From assembly GCF_016904885.1 (NCBI RefSeq), contig NZ_JADWYI010000001.1, positions 1,116,001 to 1,180,000 of the forward strand: a stretch of DNA of 64,000 nucleotides, given 5' to 3'. Both the position numbers and the translations under genes were made by a program. Every line of letters begins with the position of its first letter. Positions within the stretch are counted from its first letter, which is position 1. Below the pieces are notes generated by a model that saw nothing but the letters and a program-made list of their open reading frames with translations, made no database searches and was not told the DNA's origin. This document shows positions 46,882-57,656 of this stretch, one piece after another. The stretch comes from Archangium primigenium (lineage in GTDB: Bacteria; Myxococcota; Myxococcia; Myxococcales; Myxococcaceae).

Positions 46882-48993
46882 CTACTCGATCATCTCGCGG
46901 ATCTTCGCGGACAGCACGTCGATGGCGAAGGGCTTGGTGAGCATCTCCATGCCCTCGTCGAGGAACTCGCCGCGCACGGCGGCGCGCTCGGCATAGCCGG
47001 TGATGAAGAGCACCTTGAGGCCGGGCAGCTTCTGGCGGGCGATCTCCGCCAACTGGCGCCCGTTGAGGCCCGGCAGGCCCACGTCCGTGATGAGCAGATC
47101 GATGCGCTCCATGTCCGCGAGCAACGGCAGGGCCGCGCGTCCGTCCTCCGCCTGCCGCACGCCGTAGCCCAGGTCCGTCAGCACGTCGTGGACGAGCATG
47201 CGCACCGCCGGATCGTCCTCCACCAGCAGGACATGCTCCCCGGGCTGTGCCTTCTTCACCTCGAGGGTCTGCTTCTGCTCGTCAACCACCTGCCCCCGGT
47301 GCCGCGGCAGGTACAGCTTGAGGGTCGTCCCCCGCCCGAGCTCCGAGTAGATGCGGACGTGGCCGCCGGACTGCCGGGCGAAGCCGTAGATCATCGACAG
47401 GCCGAGCCCCGTGCCCGCGCCGATGGGCTTGGTGGTGAAGAAGGGCTCGAAGGCCTTGGCGATCACGTCCTCGCTCATGCCCGTGCCCGTGTCCGACACG
47501 GAGATGACGACGAAGTCGCCCGCCCGGAGGCCGTCGACGTGCTGCACGTAGGCCTCGTCCAGGCGCGTGTTCGTCGTCTCGATGGTGAGGCGTCCCCCGC
47601 CGGGCATCGCGTCCCGCGCGTTGATGGCGAGGTTGAGCAGCGCGCTCTCCAGCTGGTTGTGGTCGGTCATGGCGGGCCAGGCGTCCGCGTGCCGCACCAC
47701 CTCCAGCCCGATGCTCTCCCCGAGCGTGCGCCGGAGCATGTCCTCCATGCTCGCGACGAGCGCGTTGACGTCGACCGGCCTCACGTCGAGCGACTGCCGC
47801 CGCGAGAACGCGAGCAGGCGCTGGGTGAGCCCGGCGGCGCGCTGCGCCGAGCTCCTCGCGGCCTCGATGTAGCGCGGGACCCGGTCCATGCGCCCCTGGG
47901 CCAGATGGTGCTGGAGCAGCTCGAGCGGGCCAAGCACGCCGGTGAGCATGTTGTTGAAGTCGTGCGCGATGCCGCCGGTGAGCTGCCCCACCGCCTCCAT
48001 CTTCTGGGCCTGGCGCAGCGCCTCCTCGGCCTTCTCCCGCTCGCGCAGGGCCTGGGCGATCCGCTGCTCGAGCGTGTTGTTGGCCTGCGCGAGCGCCTGC
48101 TGGGCGCGCACGCGCTCGGTGACGTCGTAGCCGCCCACGAAGATGCCCACGACCTCGCCGCTGTCGGCGCGCAGCGGCTGGTAGAGCAGATCGATGTAGC
48201 GCGGCTCGCGCTCGCCCGCGAGCTGGATGGGGAGGGCCTGACCGGAGAAGGGCTTGCCCGAGGTGTAGACCCCGTCCAGCAGCTCGTAGAACCCCTGGCC
48301 CTCCAGCTCTGGAAACACCTGTCGCACCGTCCGGCCGAGGAACTGGCGCGGGCCGGAGATGGTGATGTAGGCGTCGTTCACGTACTCGTAGACGTGGGTG
48401 GGGCCGGCCAGCAGGCCCACGAACCCGGGCATCTGCTGGAGGCTCAGCCGCTGCCGCTCCATCTCCCGCACGAGGCGCCGATCCGCGAGCACGCGCGCGG
48501 TGGTCTCGTTGGTGAAGATGAACAGCCCGGCGACGTCCCCGTTCGCGTCGAGGACGCGCGAGTAGGAGAACGTGAACCAGGTGTCCGCGGCGCCCCGGTC
48601 GGTGGCGAGCTTCCACGGCAAGTCATTGAAGCGCTGGCTCTGGCCGGCGAACGCATCGTCGATGATGGGTCTGGCCTGGGCCCACGCGTCCGCCCACACC
48701 TCGTGGAAGGGCGAGCCCATGGCCCACGAGAGCCGAGGCCCGAGCAGCGGGAAGTAGGTCTCGTTGAAGAAGAAGGTCAGCGCCTCGCGTCCCCACGCGA
48801 GAATCATCGACTCGGGGGAGTTGAGCACGGTGCTCAGGGTGGACTTCAAGCTCTCCGGCCAGTCCTGCGGCGGGCCGAGGGGATGGTTCGTCCAGTCGCG
48901 CGCCAGGATGAGGCGGGTGGCCTCACCCCCGCCGGCGAGGAAGCGCAGCCGAGGCGGGAGCGAAGCGGGGTCACGGAAGCAGTCGGAGATCAT
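46882..48993 (-). CDS. Hybrid sensor histidine kinase with C-terminal receiver
   Basis: 703 aa and soluble. N-terminal PAS-like sensor ([30 protein letters not shown], the form seen in many cytoplasmic hybrid kinases), a second PAS ([19 protein letters not shown]), a coiled coil, HisKA (His in [16 protein letters not shown]), HATPase_c ([35 protein letters not shown]) and a receiver with phospho-acceptor Asp in [14 protein letters not shown] phosphate relay from His to its own Asp is expected. No transmembrane segment. It is convergent with the transporter gene. Confidence 0.92.
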   Translation of the reverse strand: MISDCFRDPASLPPRLRFLAGGGEATRLILARDWTNHPLGPPQDWPESLKSTLSTVLNSPESMILAWGREALTFFFNETYFPLLGPRLSWAMGSPFHEVWADAWAQARPIIDDAFAGQSQRFNDLPWKLATDRGAADTWFTFSYSRVLDANGDVAGLFIFTNETTARVLADRRLVREMERQRLSLQQMPGFVGLLAGPTHVYEYVNDAYITISGPRQFLGRTVRQVFPELEGQGFYELLDGVYTSGKPFSGQALPIQLAGEREPRYIDLLYQPLRADSGEVVGIFVGGYDVTERVRAQQALAQANNTLEQRIAQALREREKAEEALRQAQKMEAVGQLTGGIAHDFNNMLTGVLGPLELLQHHLAQGRMDRVPRYIEAARSSAQRAAGLTQRLLAFSRRQSLDVRPVDVNALVASMEDMLRRTLGESIGLEVVRHADAWPAMTDHNQLESALLNLAINARDAMPGGGRLTIETTNTRLDEAYVQHVDGLRAGDFVVISVSDTGTGMSEDVIAKAFEPFFTTKPIGAGTGLGLSMIYGFARQSGGHVRIYSELGRGTTLKLYLPRHRGQVVDEQKQTLEVKKAQPGEHVLLVEDDPAVRMLVHDVLTDLGYGVRQAEDGRAALPLLADMERIDLLITDVGLPGLNGRQLAEIARQKLPGLKVLFITGYAERAAVRGEFLDEGMEMLTKPFAIDVLSAKIREMIE

Positions 48994-49187
48994 GCGTGCT
49001 GGAGCCGGCGGTCCTCGGAAAGCGGGGTGAAACCACGGCGTGGATGAACGCCGCGGTGCCGCTCATACGAGGTGCGCCTCGTGACCGCCAGCGGGGAGTC
49101 TCTCCACCCCCCCCGCCCGCGCTCCCTCCAGCGACGGTTGCCGGCCGCGATGTTGGAAAGCGGCCATCCCTCCGGAGGGGAGGGGAA

Positions 49188-50153
49188 TCAGAACTGGTTC
49201 TGGCGCGCCTGCTCGAAGGGCACCCGGTGCTTCATGTACATGGTGTCGAGCATGTGGTTGCTGATGAGGTTGGCGTTGCCGTCGGTGAAGCGGTGCACCA
49301 CGGCGCCCCGGCCCGCGTCCTTGAGGAAGGCCAGGGGGTCCACGCTGCCGCCCAGGCCCGTGAGCGTGGGCACCGCGTCCGCGTCGTTGATGTAGTGCAC
49401 GTACTGGGGGCCGTTCGGGTAGCGCGTGGACGCCGCGCCGAACGTCTCCACGCTCAGCTTGCTCATGAGCTGCTCGGCCTGGCCCTGGGACATGCCGTCC
49501 TCCAGCCGCAGCCGCTGCTGCACGTCATTGAGCGCGCGCGCGGTGATGAGGCCGCCCTGGCTGTAGCCCATCAGGTGCACTTCCCGGCCCGCCTTGAGCT
49601 CGCTGTAGACGGTGTCCGCCAGCGAATCCACGGCCGGGTTCTTGCCCTTGTCCAGCTTGTCCGTCACGCACTGGGCCAGGTCCGCCACCAGCCCCTGCGT
49701 GGCGTTGTGCACGCCCACCACCTTGGCGCCCGAGCGGTCCGCGATGGACTGCATCTCGCGCAGCTGGCCCTCGGCCGGCGTCATGATGCCGTTGGTGTAG
49801 AGGATGGTCTTGTTCGGGTTCGGGTTGTTCTTGGGCGTCACGCCGGGGATCTGCCCGAGCGGCGTGCCCGCCGGGTACTGCTGCCCCCGCGCGCCCAGCA
49901 GCGCGCCATCCGCCATGCGGTCCGGCTTGGCGTCCCCGCCGAAGATGCGCCCCAGCTCGCGCATCGTCGTGGCCTCGAAGACGTCCTTGCCCATCTCGAG
50001 GTTCTTCGGGATGTCCTTGATGCCGTCGAGGATCGCCTTGCCCAGGTCGAGCGGGTTGAGCAGCGACTTCTGCGCCGCGACGCCCGGGGCCGACGCGCTG
50101 GTCGCGGGGGGGCTCTTGGGCTGCGCGCTCCGGTTGGGATTGATGACGGTCAT
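49188..50153 (-). CDS. Lipase-like alpha/beta hydrolase, 321 aa
   Basis: Begins MTVINPNRSAQPKSPPATSA, a Pro/Ser/Ala-rich lead with no classical signal peptide. A hydrolase domain follows: nucleophile elbow GYSQGGLIT, probable acid in INDADAVPTLTG and His in ISNHMLDTMY, a plausible Ser-Asp-His triad. KTILYTNGIMT opens the fold. The layout resembles lipase/PGAP1-like proteins or exported effectors. An AT-rich stretch just upstream (minus-strand ATATAGACAAATTAAG near 50190-50206) could hold its -10 region. The role is unknown. Confidence 0.75.
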   Translation of the reverse strand: MTVINPNRSAQPKSPPATSASAPGVAAQKSLLNPLDLGKAILDGIKDIPKNLEMGKDVFEATTMRELGRIFGGDAKPDRMADGALLGARGQQYPAGTPLGQIPGVTPKNNPNPNKTILYTNGIMTPAEGQLREMQSIADRSGAKVVGVHNATQGLVADLAQCVTDKLDKGKNPAVDSLADTVYSELKAGREVHLMGYSQGGLITARALNDVQQRLRLEDGMSQGQAEQLMSKLSVETFGAASTRYPNGPQYVHYINDADAVPTLTGLGGSVDPLAFLKDAGRGAVVHRFTDGNANLISNHMLDTMYMKHRVPFEQARQNQF

Positions 50154-50210
50154 GGGCGTCTCGGTCGGGCGAAAAGGGGGATGAAATGCTTAATTTGTCT
50201 ATATTGTCGT

Positions 50211-50245
50211 ACATGCCGGGGCGGAGTTGCTACAGGTCGGCATGT
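50211..50245. promoter_or_regulatory. Inverted repeat in divergent promoter region
   Basis: Perfect 8-bp arms ACATGCCG (50211-50218) and CGGCATGT (50238-50245), centres 27 bases apart, between the leftward hydrolase gene and the rightward GAF-kinase gene. It could be an operator with two half-sites. No partner copy was noticed elsewhere in the window. Confidence 0.35.
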
Positions 50246-50379
50246 CGCGGTGCGTCAGGGGCGTGCGCGGGGCGTCGGGGCGGGCGCCTGTCGCCGTGGG
50301 AACGTTGACAGTGTTTCTTTCTACACGCAACGCACTGGGTGTACTGCCACCCGGGGAGGGTCGAACCCATATCGCCGGC

Positions 50380-52011
<1,632 letters not shown>

Positions 52012-52036
52012 GGGGCCCGGACGGCGGACGGGGGCG

Positions 52037-53665
52037 TCAGCCCTGGTAGGACTCGTCCTGCTCGATGCGGCTGAGCACCCAGTCGAAGTCCCCCGAGGCC
52101 ACCCGGGCCTCGCAGTGCGTGCAGTTGCCCGCCATGTTGAGCGCGAGTGGCGCGCCGCACGAGGGACAGTTCTTGTCCGAGCCGGGCTGGCCCTTGGCGC
52201 CCCGCCCCCGGATGAGCGTCCAGTACTCGCTGTACGCGCGCTCGCGCGACTTGCTGCCGCTCACGAGCGAGCCATCCGCGTCGCGCACCGTGAAGTCCAG
52301 GCTCGTGGCGTACACGCGCACGGTGACGGCGTGGAAGTACTTGTCGCTCACCACGCGCGCCATCTGCACGTCCGTGATGCGGGCATTCTGGGTGATGTTG
52401 CGCAGGCCCTGCCGCGCGTAGGTGTCCATCCAGTACAGCTGCATCTGGAAGAGGCTGTCGCTCACGTACGGGCGCACCCGCTCCCACTGGCGGTTGCTCC
52501 AGGCCACCTGCATCTCCTGGAAGATGGTCTCCAGCCGGTGCGAGAACGTCTCCCAGCTCAGGTCGGGATCCTCCTCCTGGGCCTTGCTCCAGTGCATGTC
52601 CAGGTTGGACTGCACGAGCGTGGGCAGGTTCGTGCCCTGCTCGGGCGTCTCGCCGCCGAGCTGCGGGCCGCGCCGCTCGCGCTCCTGAGGGGAAATCTCG
52701 CTCACCACCCAGTCGAACTGCCCCGTGTTCACCTGCTGCTCGCAGTACGAGCAGACGCCGCCACGCATGCCGTCCAGGGGCGCGCCGCAGTGCGGACACT
52801 TGAAGACGCGCGCCTGATCCGGCGGGCGCGACTGCACCGCGGTGGCGCGCGACAGCCGCCACTCCTCGGCCACGTAGTAGGCGCGCTCCTGGCCCGAGGC
52901 CTCCACCTCCGTGTAGTTGGCCTCGAAGCGCACCGTGACACTCACGTGGGTGCTGGTGGGCCGCACCTGGGTGGCCTCGAGGTACTGCATGGCGCCCACC
53001 ACCACCGAGTGCACCTGCCGGGGCGTGTCGCCCAGGGCCGCCAGGGTCTCGCGCGCCTCCGGGGAGAGGTAGGCGCTGAGCGTCTGCAACCGGTTGCCCC
53101 CGCGCGCCTCATGGGCCTGGGCATACAGGGCGTAGAGGAAGTCCTCGAAGGGAATGAGCGAGAAGTCCGGATCGAAGGGCCGGGGCCGGCCATTGGGGCC
53201 CGGGGGGCCCACCCGGCGCAGCGAGGTGAGCCGATCGCGCGCCGAGGCGGTGGTGGAGGGCCGGGGTCCGGACGTGCGCCCGGGCGGCAGGACGGTGCTC
53301 CACGCCTGCTCCTCGTTCTGCTCCTGCACCGAGCTGAACACCCGCTGGAGGATCAGCAGCAGGATGATGACGCTGAAGATGGCGCAGAGCATGCCGCCGC
53401 CGCCGCAGCTTGAGCTGTTCGAATAGCTCGTGCCCGAGGAGCGGTACGACGAGGACGAGGACGAGCCGCTCCAGGACGAGGACGACGAGCCTCGGGAGGA
53501 CGACGAGCCCCGGGAGGACGAGGACGAGGAGCCGCGCGAGGACGAGGAGCCGCGGTAGGTGCTGCCGCCGCCCGGACGTGCCTCGCTGTCGATCGCGGGC
53601 AGCAGGAGCAGGGACAGACAGGCGGCGAGGACCCCGAGGGACAAAAGGCGCTTCGTGCGGTTCAT
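52037..53665 (-). CDS. Tandem Tim44-like/zinc-ribbon envelope protein
   Basis: 542 aa. Signal peptide or anchor (GVLAACLSLLLLPAID), then a Ser/Gly/Arg low-complexity stretch (residues about 34-86), a transmembrane helix (MLCAIFSVIILLLILQRV), and two copies of one unit: a Tim44-like domain followed by a zinc ribbon. The ribbons are CPHCGAPL...CSYC and CPSCGAPL...CTHC, each followed by [QD]FDWV[VL]S[ER]I. Tim44-like domains bind hydrophobic ligands or membranes. Its ATG overlaps the stop of the TPM gene (ATGA). Last gene of a three-gene operon. Confidence 0.85.
   Translation of the reverse strand: MNRTKRLLSLGVLAACLSLLLLPAIDSEARPGGGSTYRGSSSSRGSSSSSSRGSSSSRGSSSSSWSGSSSSSSYRSSGTSYSNSSSCGGGGMLCAIFSVIILLLILQRVFSSVQEQNEEQAWSTVLPPGRTSGPRPSTTASARDRLTSLRRVGPPGPNGRPRPFDPDFSLIPFEDFLYALYAQAHEARGGNRLQTLSAYLSPEARETLAALGDTPRQVHSVVVGAMQYLEATQVRPTSTHVSVTVRFEANYTEVEASGQERAYYVAEEWRLSRATAVQSRPPDQARVFKCPHCGAPLDGMRGGVCSYCEQQVNTGQFDWVVSEISPQERERRGPQLGGETPEQGTNLPTLVQSNLDMHWSKAQEEDPDLSWETFSHRLETIFQEMQVAWSNRQWERVRPYVSDSLFQMQLYWMDTYARQGLRNITQNARITDVQMARVVSDKYFHAVTVRVYATSLDFTVRDADGSLVSGSKSRERAYSEYWTLIRGRGAKGQPGSDKNCPSCGAPLALNMAGNCTHCEARVASGDFDWVLSRIEQDESYQG
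53447..53555. repeat. Low-complexity GAGGACGAG-type tract
   Basis: Purine-rich on the plus strand, built from GACGAG/GAGGAC units. It encodes the Ser/Arg/Gly-rich stretch of the minus-strand Tim44-like gene. Repeat-length variation between strains would be expected. Confidence 0.7.
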
Positions 53666-54294
53666 GAGACGTGCAGGGGGGCGTCGGGGAGTTCGTTGAC
53701 GTCGTCGGGGGAGCGGGGCAGCACGCGCTCCAGGGGCGGCGTGAGGGCGAGCAGGGCCTGGAAGAAGGGCGCCGGATCCTTGGAGCCGGCCACGGCGGAG
53801 GCCACGCCGGCGAGCGCCCGGGTCCACTCCTCACCGAGCGCCGCGGGGTCCACGCCGAGGTCCGTGACGACCTCCACCCGGCGCTCATAGAGGGAGACGA
53901 AGACGAGGATGCCGGTGCGGCCGGTGGTGCGCGTGATGCCCTGGTCCACGAAGGCGGCGCGCGCCGTGGTGCGCACGGCCTCGTCCAGCAGGGCGCTCGC
54001 GGTCAGCCGACGGCGCACGCCGGGCACGAGCTGGAGCACGAGCACGCCCGCCACGAAGGCCAGCGCCACGCCCACGGGGAAGGTCTCCAGGGGGAACTCC
54101 TGCGGCAGGTAGAGCATGGCCACGAGCGCCGCGAGCGACACGCCAAAGCCCACCAGGTAGTCGGTGTGGCGGTAGTGGCCCGAGCGGGCATTCACGGCGA
54201 TGACGACCTCGGCGGCGGTGCGGGACTCGATGGCCTGGACCGTCGTGGCGGCCTGGGCCCGGGCGGCGTCGGTGAAGTAGGGGGATGCCCCCAT
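53662..54294 (-). CDS. TPM-domain (DUF477) membrane protein
   Basis: 210 aa from ATG 54292-54294. TPM fold in two parts around a membrane hairpin: the N-terminal part starts MGASPYFTDAARAQAATTVQ; two hydrophobic helices (VGFGVSLAALVAMLYL, FPVGVALAFVAGVLVLQLV); then the TPM core TGRTGILVFVSLYERRVEVVTDLGV. TPM proteins have been linked to photosystem repair and to acid-phosphatase activity, but bacterial roles are open. 28 bases downstream of the TPR lipoprotein gene and overlapping the Tim44-like gene: a conserved-looking envelope operon. Confidence 0.85.
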   Translation of the reverse strand: MGASPYFTDAARAQAATTVQAIESRTAAEVVIAVNARSGHYRHTDYLVGFGVSLAALVAMLYLPQEFPLETFPVGVALAFVAGVLVLQLVPGVRRRLTASALLDEAVRTTARAAFVDQGITRTTGRTGILVFVSLYERRVEVVTDLGVDPAALGEEWTRALAGVASAVAGSKDPAPFFQALLALTPPLERVLPRSPDDVNELPDAPLHVS

Positions 54295-54322
54295 TCGGCT
54301 CTCCTGGCTGGGAGCGCGCAGT

Positions 54323-55525
54323 CTAGCGCTTCGAGCTCGAGGAGGGGGGCAGCTCACCGCGCAGGATGGCGAGCACCCGCGCCCGGGTGTCGTCATAGGA
54401 GGGCTCGCCCTCGAAGAGCCCATACGTTTCGTGCGAGTCGTCCGCGCCATAGGCGTCCAGGTGGAACAGGCGCGGCGCGGACGGGTTCTTCTCGCGGGCG
54501 AAGTCGTTGGTGAAGGCATACGAGCCGAGCGAGATGACCCGCTCGGGCCGCTCGCCGCTGGCGCCGAACACCTGGAACTCGTAGCGCCGCGCCCAGTCGC
54601 CCTTGAGCTCCAGGTTCTCCACCACCGCGATGAGCCACGGTCCCTCGTGCCACTGCTCGCGGATGTAGAAGTCCTGATCCATCCCGCCCTCGCGGTGCAG
54701 CGCGAGCAGGGCCTCGCGCTCGGCGTCGCGCCGGGCCGTGTTCCCGAGCGCCTGGTGCACCTGGACGAGCCGCTCGCGGATCCGCCAGTCCCGGGGGGCG
54801 AGCGCCGCCGCGCGCTGGAAGTGCTCGAGCGCGGCCTCGTTCCGGCGCGCGTCCTGGAGGTGCCGCCCGGCATGGGTATGGGCGAGCACGAAGTCCGGGG
54901 CGACGCGGCTCGCCTTCTCGAAGGCGAGCAGGGCCGCGTCGGCCCGGCCCTCGTCCTCGGCGAGCAGGCCGGACAGGAAGAGCGCCTGGGCGTTGTCGGG
55001 CTCCAGGGCGAGGGCGCGCTCGAGCGCGGCACGGGCCTCGGCGGGCTGTTGGCGTTGCAGGTGGAGCGTGCCGAGCAGTCGCCAGGAGCGACCGCGCTGG
55101 GGGTCCAGTTCGGTGGCACGTTGGGCCTCGGCGAGGGCGGTGGCGAGCTTCTCTGGATCGCGTCCGCCGAGGAAGAAGGCGCGCAGGAAGTGGGCCTCGG
55201 CGGAGTCCGGGGCGAGCGCCTCGACCCGCTGGGCCTCGGCCCGGGCCTGGTCGTCGCGCTTGAGCGCCAGGGCGGTGCGCGCGAGCAGGGCATGGAGCGC
55301 GGCGTCCCGGGGGTGGTGCTCGAGCCGCGCCTCCAACTCCCGGGCGAGGGCCTCCAACTCCGGGGTGCCCCGAGGCCCGACGAGGAAGGGCTGGGCCTTC
55401 TCCAGACGCTCCTCGTAGGTGTCGCGCTCGACGGAGGTCAGCGGATGCGCGCCCTGGCGCGAGGTGCAGCCGGCGCCCAACAGGAGCAGGGCGAGCAGGG
55501 CCACCGGGACGGAGGGTCGGGACAT
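54323..55525 (-). CDS. TPR-repeat lipoprotein
   Basis: 400 aa; lipoprotein signal LLALLLLGAGCTSRQ. At least five TPR units fill residues about 65-265 (for example LHALLARTALALKRDDQARAEA, LFLSGLLAEDEGRADAALLAF, LAHTHAGRHLQDARRNEAALEHF). The last 130 residues form a separate, strand-rich domain (MDQDFYIREQWHEGPWLIAVVENLEL, FHLDAYGADDSHETYGLF) that I do not recognise. First gene of the TPR-TPM-Tim44 operon. It probably acts as an outer-membrane scaffold. Confidence 0.85.
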   Translation of the reverse strand: MSRPSVPVALLALLLLGAGCTSRQGAHPLTSVERDTYEERLEKAQPFLVGPRGTPELEALARELEARLEHHPRDAALHALLARTALALKRDDQARAEAQRVEALAPDSAEAHFLRAFFLGGRDPEKLATALAEAQRATELDPQRGRSWRLLGTLHLQRQQPAEARAALERALALEPDNAQALFLSGLLAEDEGRADAALLAFEKASRVAPDFVLAHTHAGRHLQDARRNEAALEHFQRAAALAPRDWRIRERLVQVHQALGNTARRDAEREALLALHREGGMDQDFYIREQWHEGPWLIAVVENLELKGDWARRYEFQVFGASGERPERVISLGSYAFTNDFAREKNPSAPRLFHLDAYGADDSHETYGLFEGEPSYDDTRARVLAILRGELPPSSSSKR

Positions 55526-55538
55526 CCCGGGAGCATAC

Positions 55539-56645
55539 TCACGCCAGGGCCATTTCGAAGCCCGTGCGTCCCTCGGGGAAGTGGTCTCGGGGCCGGCTGG
55601 CGGGCGTCACCGCGTACAGGTGGAAATCCAGACGTCGTTGGAAGAAGCCCTTCAACGCGGGCTGGAGCGGATCTCCCTCGTCGAGATACAGCGTGAAGAA
55701 GTGATAGCCCTGGCCCTGATGGTCCGCGTACACCTGCTCCACGAGCGCGCGCAGGATGTCTGGGTTTTCGTCCTGGATGCTGGTGTTGCACAGGTAGAAG
55801 TAGTTGAAGGCATTGCCCGGCGCGGGCAGTCGGGGCGCGCGCAGCACCGTGGCCATCGCGTCGTAACCCCACTTCACCCAGCGCATCGAGCCCCGGTAGG
55901 CCAGCACCTGATAGCGTTTGACCGCCTGGGGATCCCAGACCGAGGTGCAGCCCACGAGCGCGCCGTCCGGGTCGAACGCCAGATAGCAGCCGTCCACGCG
56001 CAGCCCGGGCCAGTCCGCCAGGCGGTGTTCCAGCTCGCCCAGGTCGTAGCGGTAGCCAAAGGCCCGTGCGCGGTGGTCCGCGTCCAGCCGCGCGGCCATG
56101 GTGGGAATGTCCTCGGGCGTGGCCCGGCGGACCCGGTAGCGGCCCGGGCGGGGCGTGCGCCGACGCGTGAAATGCACGGACACCGACCCGAAGCGGCGCA
56201 GCAAGGTGTAGCGCGGCTGGGACACCCGGCCCGGCTTGCGCTTCACCAGGGCATTGAGGGCGGTCGCGTTGCTCGCCATCACCGCCGTGAGGAAGGCCTC
56301 CACGCCCAGCCGCTCGGCGGTCTCCTCCAGCACGGGTCCGTAGAAGCGCGACAGTCCCCGACTGCGGCGGGCCGAGAAGCGCGTGCGCAGGTCCCCGAGA
56401 TAGCCCACCCGGCAGGCCCGGCCCTCGAGCCAGCCGTCCCGCACGAGGATCGTCCCCAGGCCGTCCAGTTGCCCCTCCACCTCGTGCACCCAGGGCTCCG
56501 CGAGGCCCCGCTGCATGTCATAGAGGCGGAAGAAGTCCGGCTCGCGCCGCGTGGCCAGCACCAGCTCGCCTTGCATGGGCACGGCGCCGAACAGGTCCAA
56601 CAACTGGGGGGCATCCTCTCGCGTGGCGCGGCGCAACGAGCTCAT
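55539..56645 (-). CDS. Double GNAT-family acetyltransferase
   Basis: 368 aa. N-terminal GNAT half (MSSLRRATREDAPQLLDLFG...RVGYLGDLRTRFSARRSRGLSRFYGPVLEE; the RxxRxxG/L pantetheine loop region is recognisable) and a second half (YRVRRATPEDIPTMAARLDADH). This resembles proteins with two GNAT folds of which one is often inactive. It transfers an acyl group from CoA to an unknown acceptor. Single gene, 13 bases upstream of the TPR operon start and on the same strand, so read-through is possible. Confidence 0.8.
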   Translation of the reverse strand: MSSLRRATREDAPQLLDLFGAVPMQGELVLATRREPDFFRLYDMQRGLAEPWVHEVEGQLDGLGTILVRDGWLEGRACRVGYLGDLRTRFSARRSRGLSRFYGPVLEETAERLGVEAFLTAVMASNATALNALVKRKPGRVSQPRYTLLRRFGSVSVHFTRRRTPRPGRYRVRRATPEDIPTMAARLDADHRARAFGYRYDLGELEHRLADWPGLRVDGCYLAFDPDGALVGCTSVWDPQAVKRYQVLAYRGSMRWVKWGYDAMATVLRAPRLPAPGNAFNYFYLCNTSIQDENPDILRALVEQVYADHQGQGYHFFTLYLDEGDPLQPALKGFFQRRLDFHLYAVTPASRPRDHFPEGRTGFEMALA

Positions 56646-56810
56646 GGGTCCTCAATCCTAGACCTTGTGGCGGAAGGGGGGCCACGCCGACGGTCGATCT
56701 TGTCTTGCATGCTCGGGGAGGGCCGTGTTGGGACCGCGCCTGGAGCTTGCCGCCCTCACGCCCACGTCCATGCCCTGAAAATCAGGCACTGACGGTGCGA
56801 TTGCAATGGG

Positions 56811-57656
56811 CTACCCACCGTCTTCCACGGGCGGGGCTTCTGCTTCCTCGGATTCTTCGAGCGCGAGCTTCTTCTTGTGTTCTTCCCACGCGCTCAATGC
56901 GGACGCCACGGGGTGGAGTGTGTGGAGCTTCAGCCTCTTGTGGTGCACCGCCAGGTAGTGTTCCCCGGCGATGACCACGAAGCACTCGGGATGGGCGGGG
57001 TGGCGCTTCAGCCATTCCTCCGCTTCCGTTCGAGAGGAGAATGAGGGGGCTCCCGGCGGGATTCCCTTCGCGGTGAGCGCCGCGATGGCCGCTTCCATGA
57101 CGTACTCGCGCTCCAGGCCGCGGGTGTCGTCCTCGCGCATGTACCCGCATTGGTAATAGTCATCCCCAATGAGGATGTGGGCTGGGCTCGGTGGTTCCGC
57201 GGTGTCCTTCAACCAGCGCTCCGCATCCTCGCGGCGGGTGAACCGCGCCACGGCGATGGGCGCATATTGATGATGATGGATGAAGAAGTCCTCGACCTCC
57301 TCGATTTGGCCCGTGTCAGCGATGAAGTCGAGCAGTGCGATGAGGACGCGGACGTGTTGCTTCTGCTGGGGCTCGGATACTTCGTCGAGGACCGCGAGGA
57401 GCATCTCGGTCGCGGGTCGCGAGAATGCACCCGTGCTCGCGTTCAAGACCGGACTCGTCCTGGAGGGACCTCCAGGCGCCAGCCCCGCGAGATAGTCCTC
57501 GAAGCGGTAGAGCTGCCCGGTCACGTGAATGAAGTTCCTGCTTTCGCCCACATACCGCCAGAGTCGCTTTTCGTCTTCAGGGCCTCGAGCCCGCGCGGCC
57601 TGCCAGCGCGAACCGGCGAACCTCGCGGCGGACGCAAGTGTTTCGAGGATGGTCAC
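56811..57656 (-). CDS. Soluble partner protein of a paralogous module (copy 1), 281 aa
   Basis: No known domain recognised. It contains an internal repeat: FTRREDAERWLKD (near residue 140) and FSSRTEAEEWLKR (near 207), each followed by a I-x-G-x-x-Y/H-Y strand. The segment before the first repeat (VRVLIALLDFIADTGQIEEVEDFF) plus the repeat aligns by eye with the protein at 60112 (VAAVALIYVREKQNLDDYREFF...FATRAEADTWLAR), so they are paralogues. Its ATG overlaps the stop of the lipoprotein gene upstream (ATGA), so the two are coupled. The acidic tail is Glu/Pro-rich. G+C is lower than in neighbours. Confidence 0.75.
   Translation of the reverse strand: MTILETLASAARFAGSRWQAARARGPEDEKRLWRYVGESRNFIHVTGQLYRFEDYLAGLAPGGPSRTSPVLNASTGAFSRPATEMLLAVLDEVSEPQQKQHVRVLIALLDFIADTGQIEEVEDFFIHHHQYAPIAVARFTRREDAERWLKDTAEPPSPAHILIGDDYYQCGYMREDDTRGLEREYVMEAAIAALTAKGIPPGAPSFSSRTEAEEWLKRHPAHPECFVVIAGEHYLAVHHKRLKLHTLHPVASALSAWEEHKKKLALEESEEAEAPPVEDGG

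Noticed and set aside
49068-49179. Short perfect palindromes (ACGAGG-N4-CCTCGT and CCCTCCGGAGGG) as terminators
   Set aside because: No T run follows on the relevant strand and loops are absent or minimal; such short G/C palindromes are common at this base composition.
50305-50334. TTGACA as a -35 box for the GAF kinase
   Set aside because: No acceptable -10 sequence at 16-18 bases; TACACG is only 11 bases away.
53447-53555. CRISPR-like or tandem regulatory repeats
   Set aside because: The units are 6-9 bases, irregular and in frame with a Ser/Arg-rich protein segment; no spacer structure.
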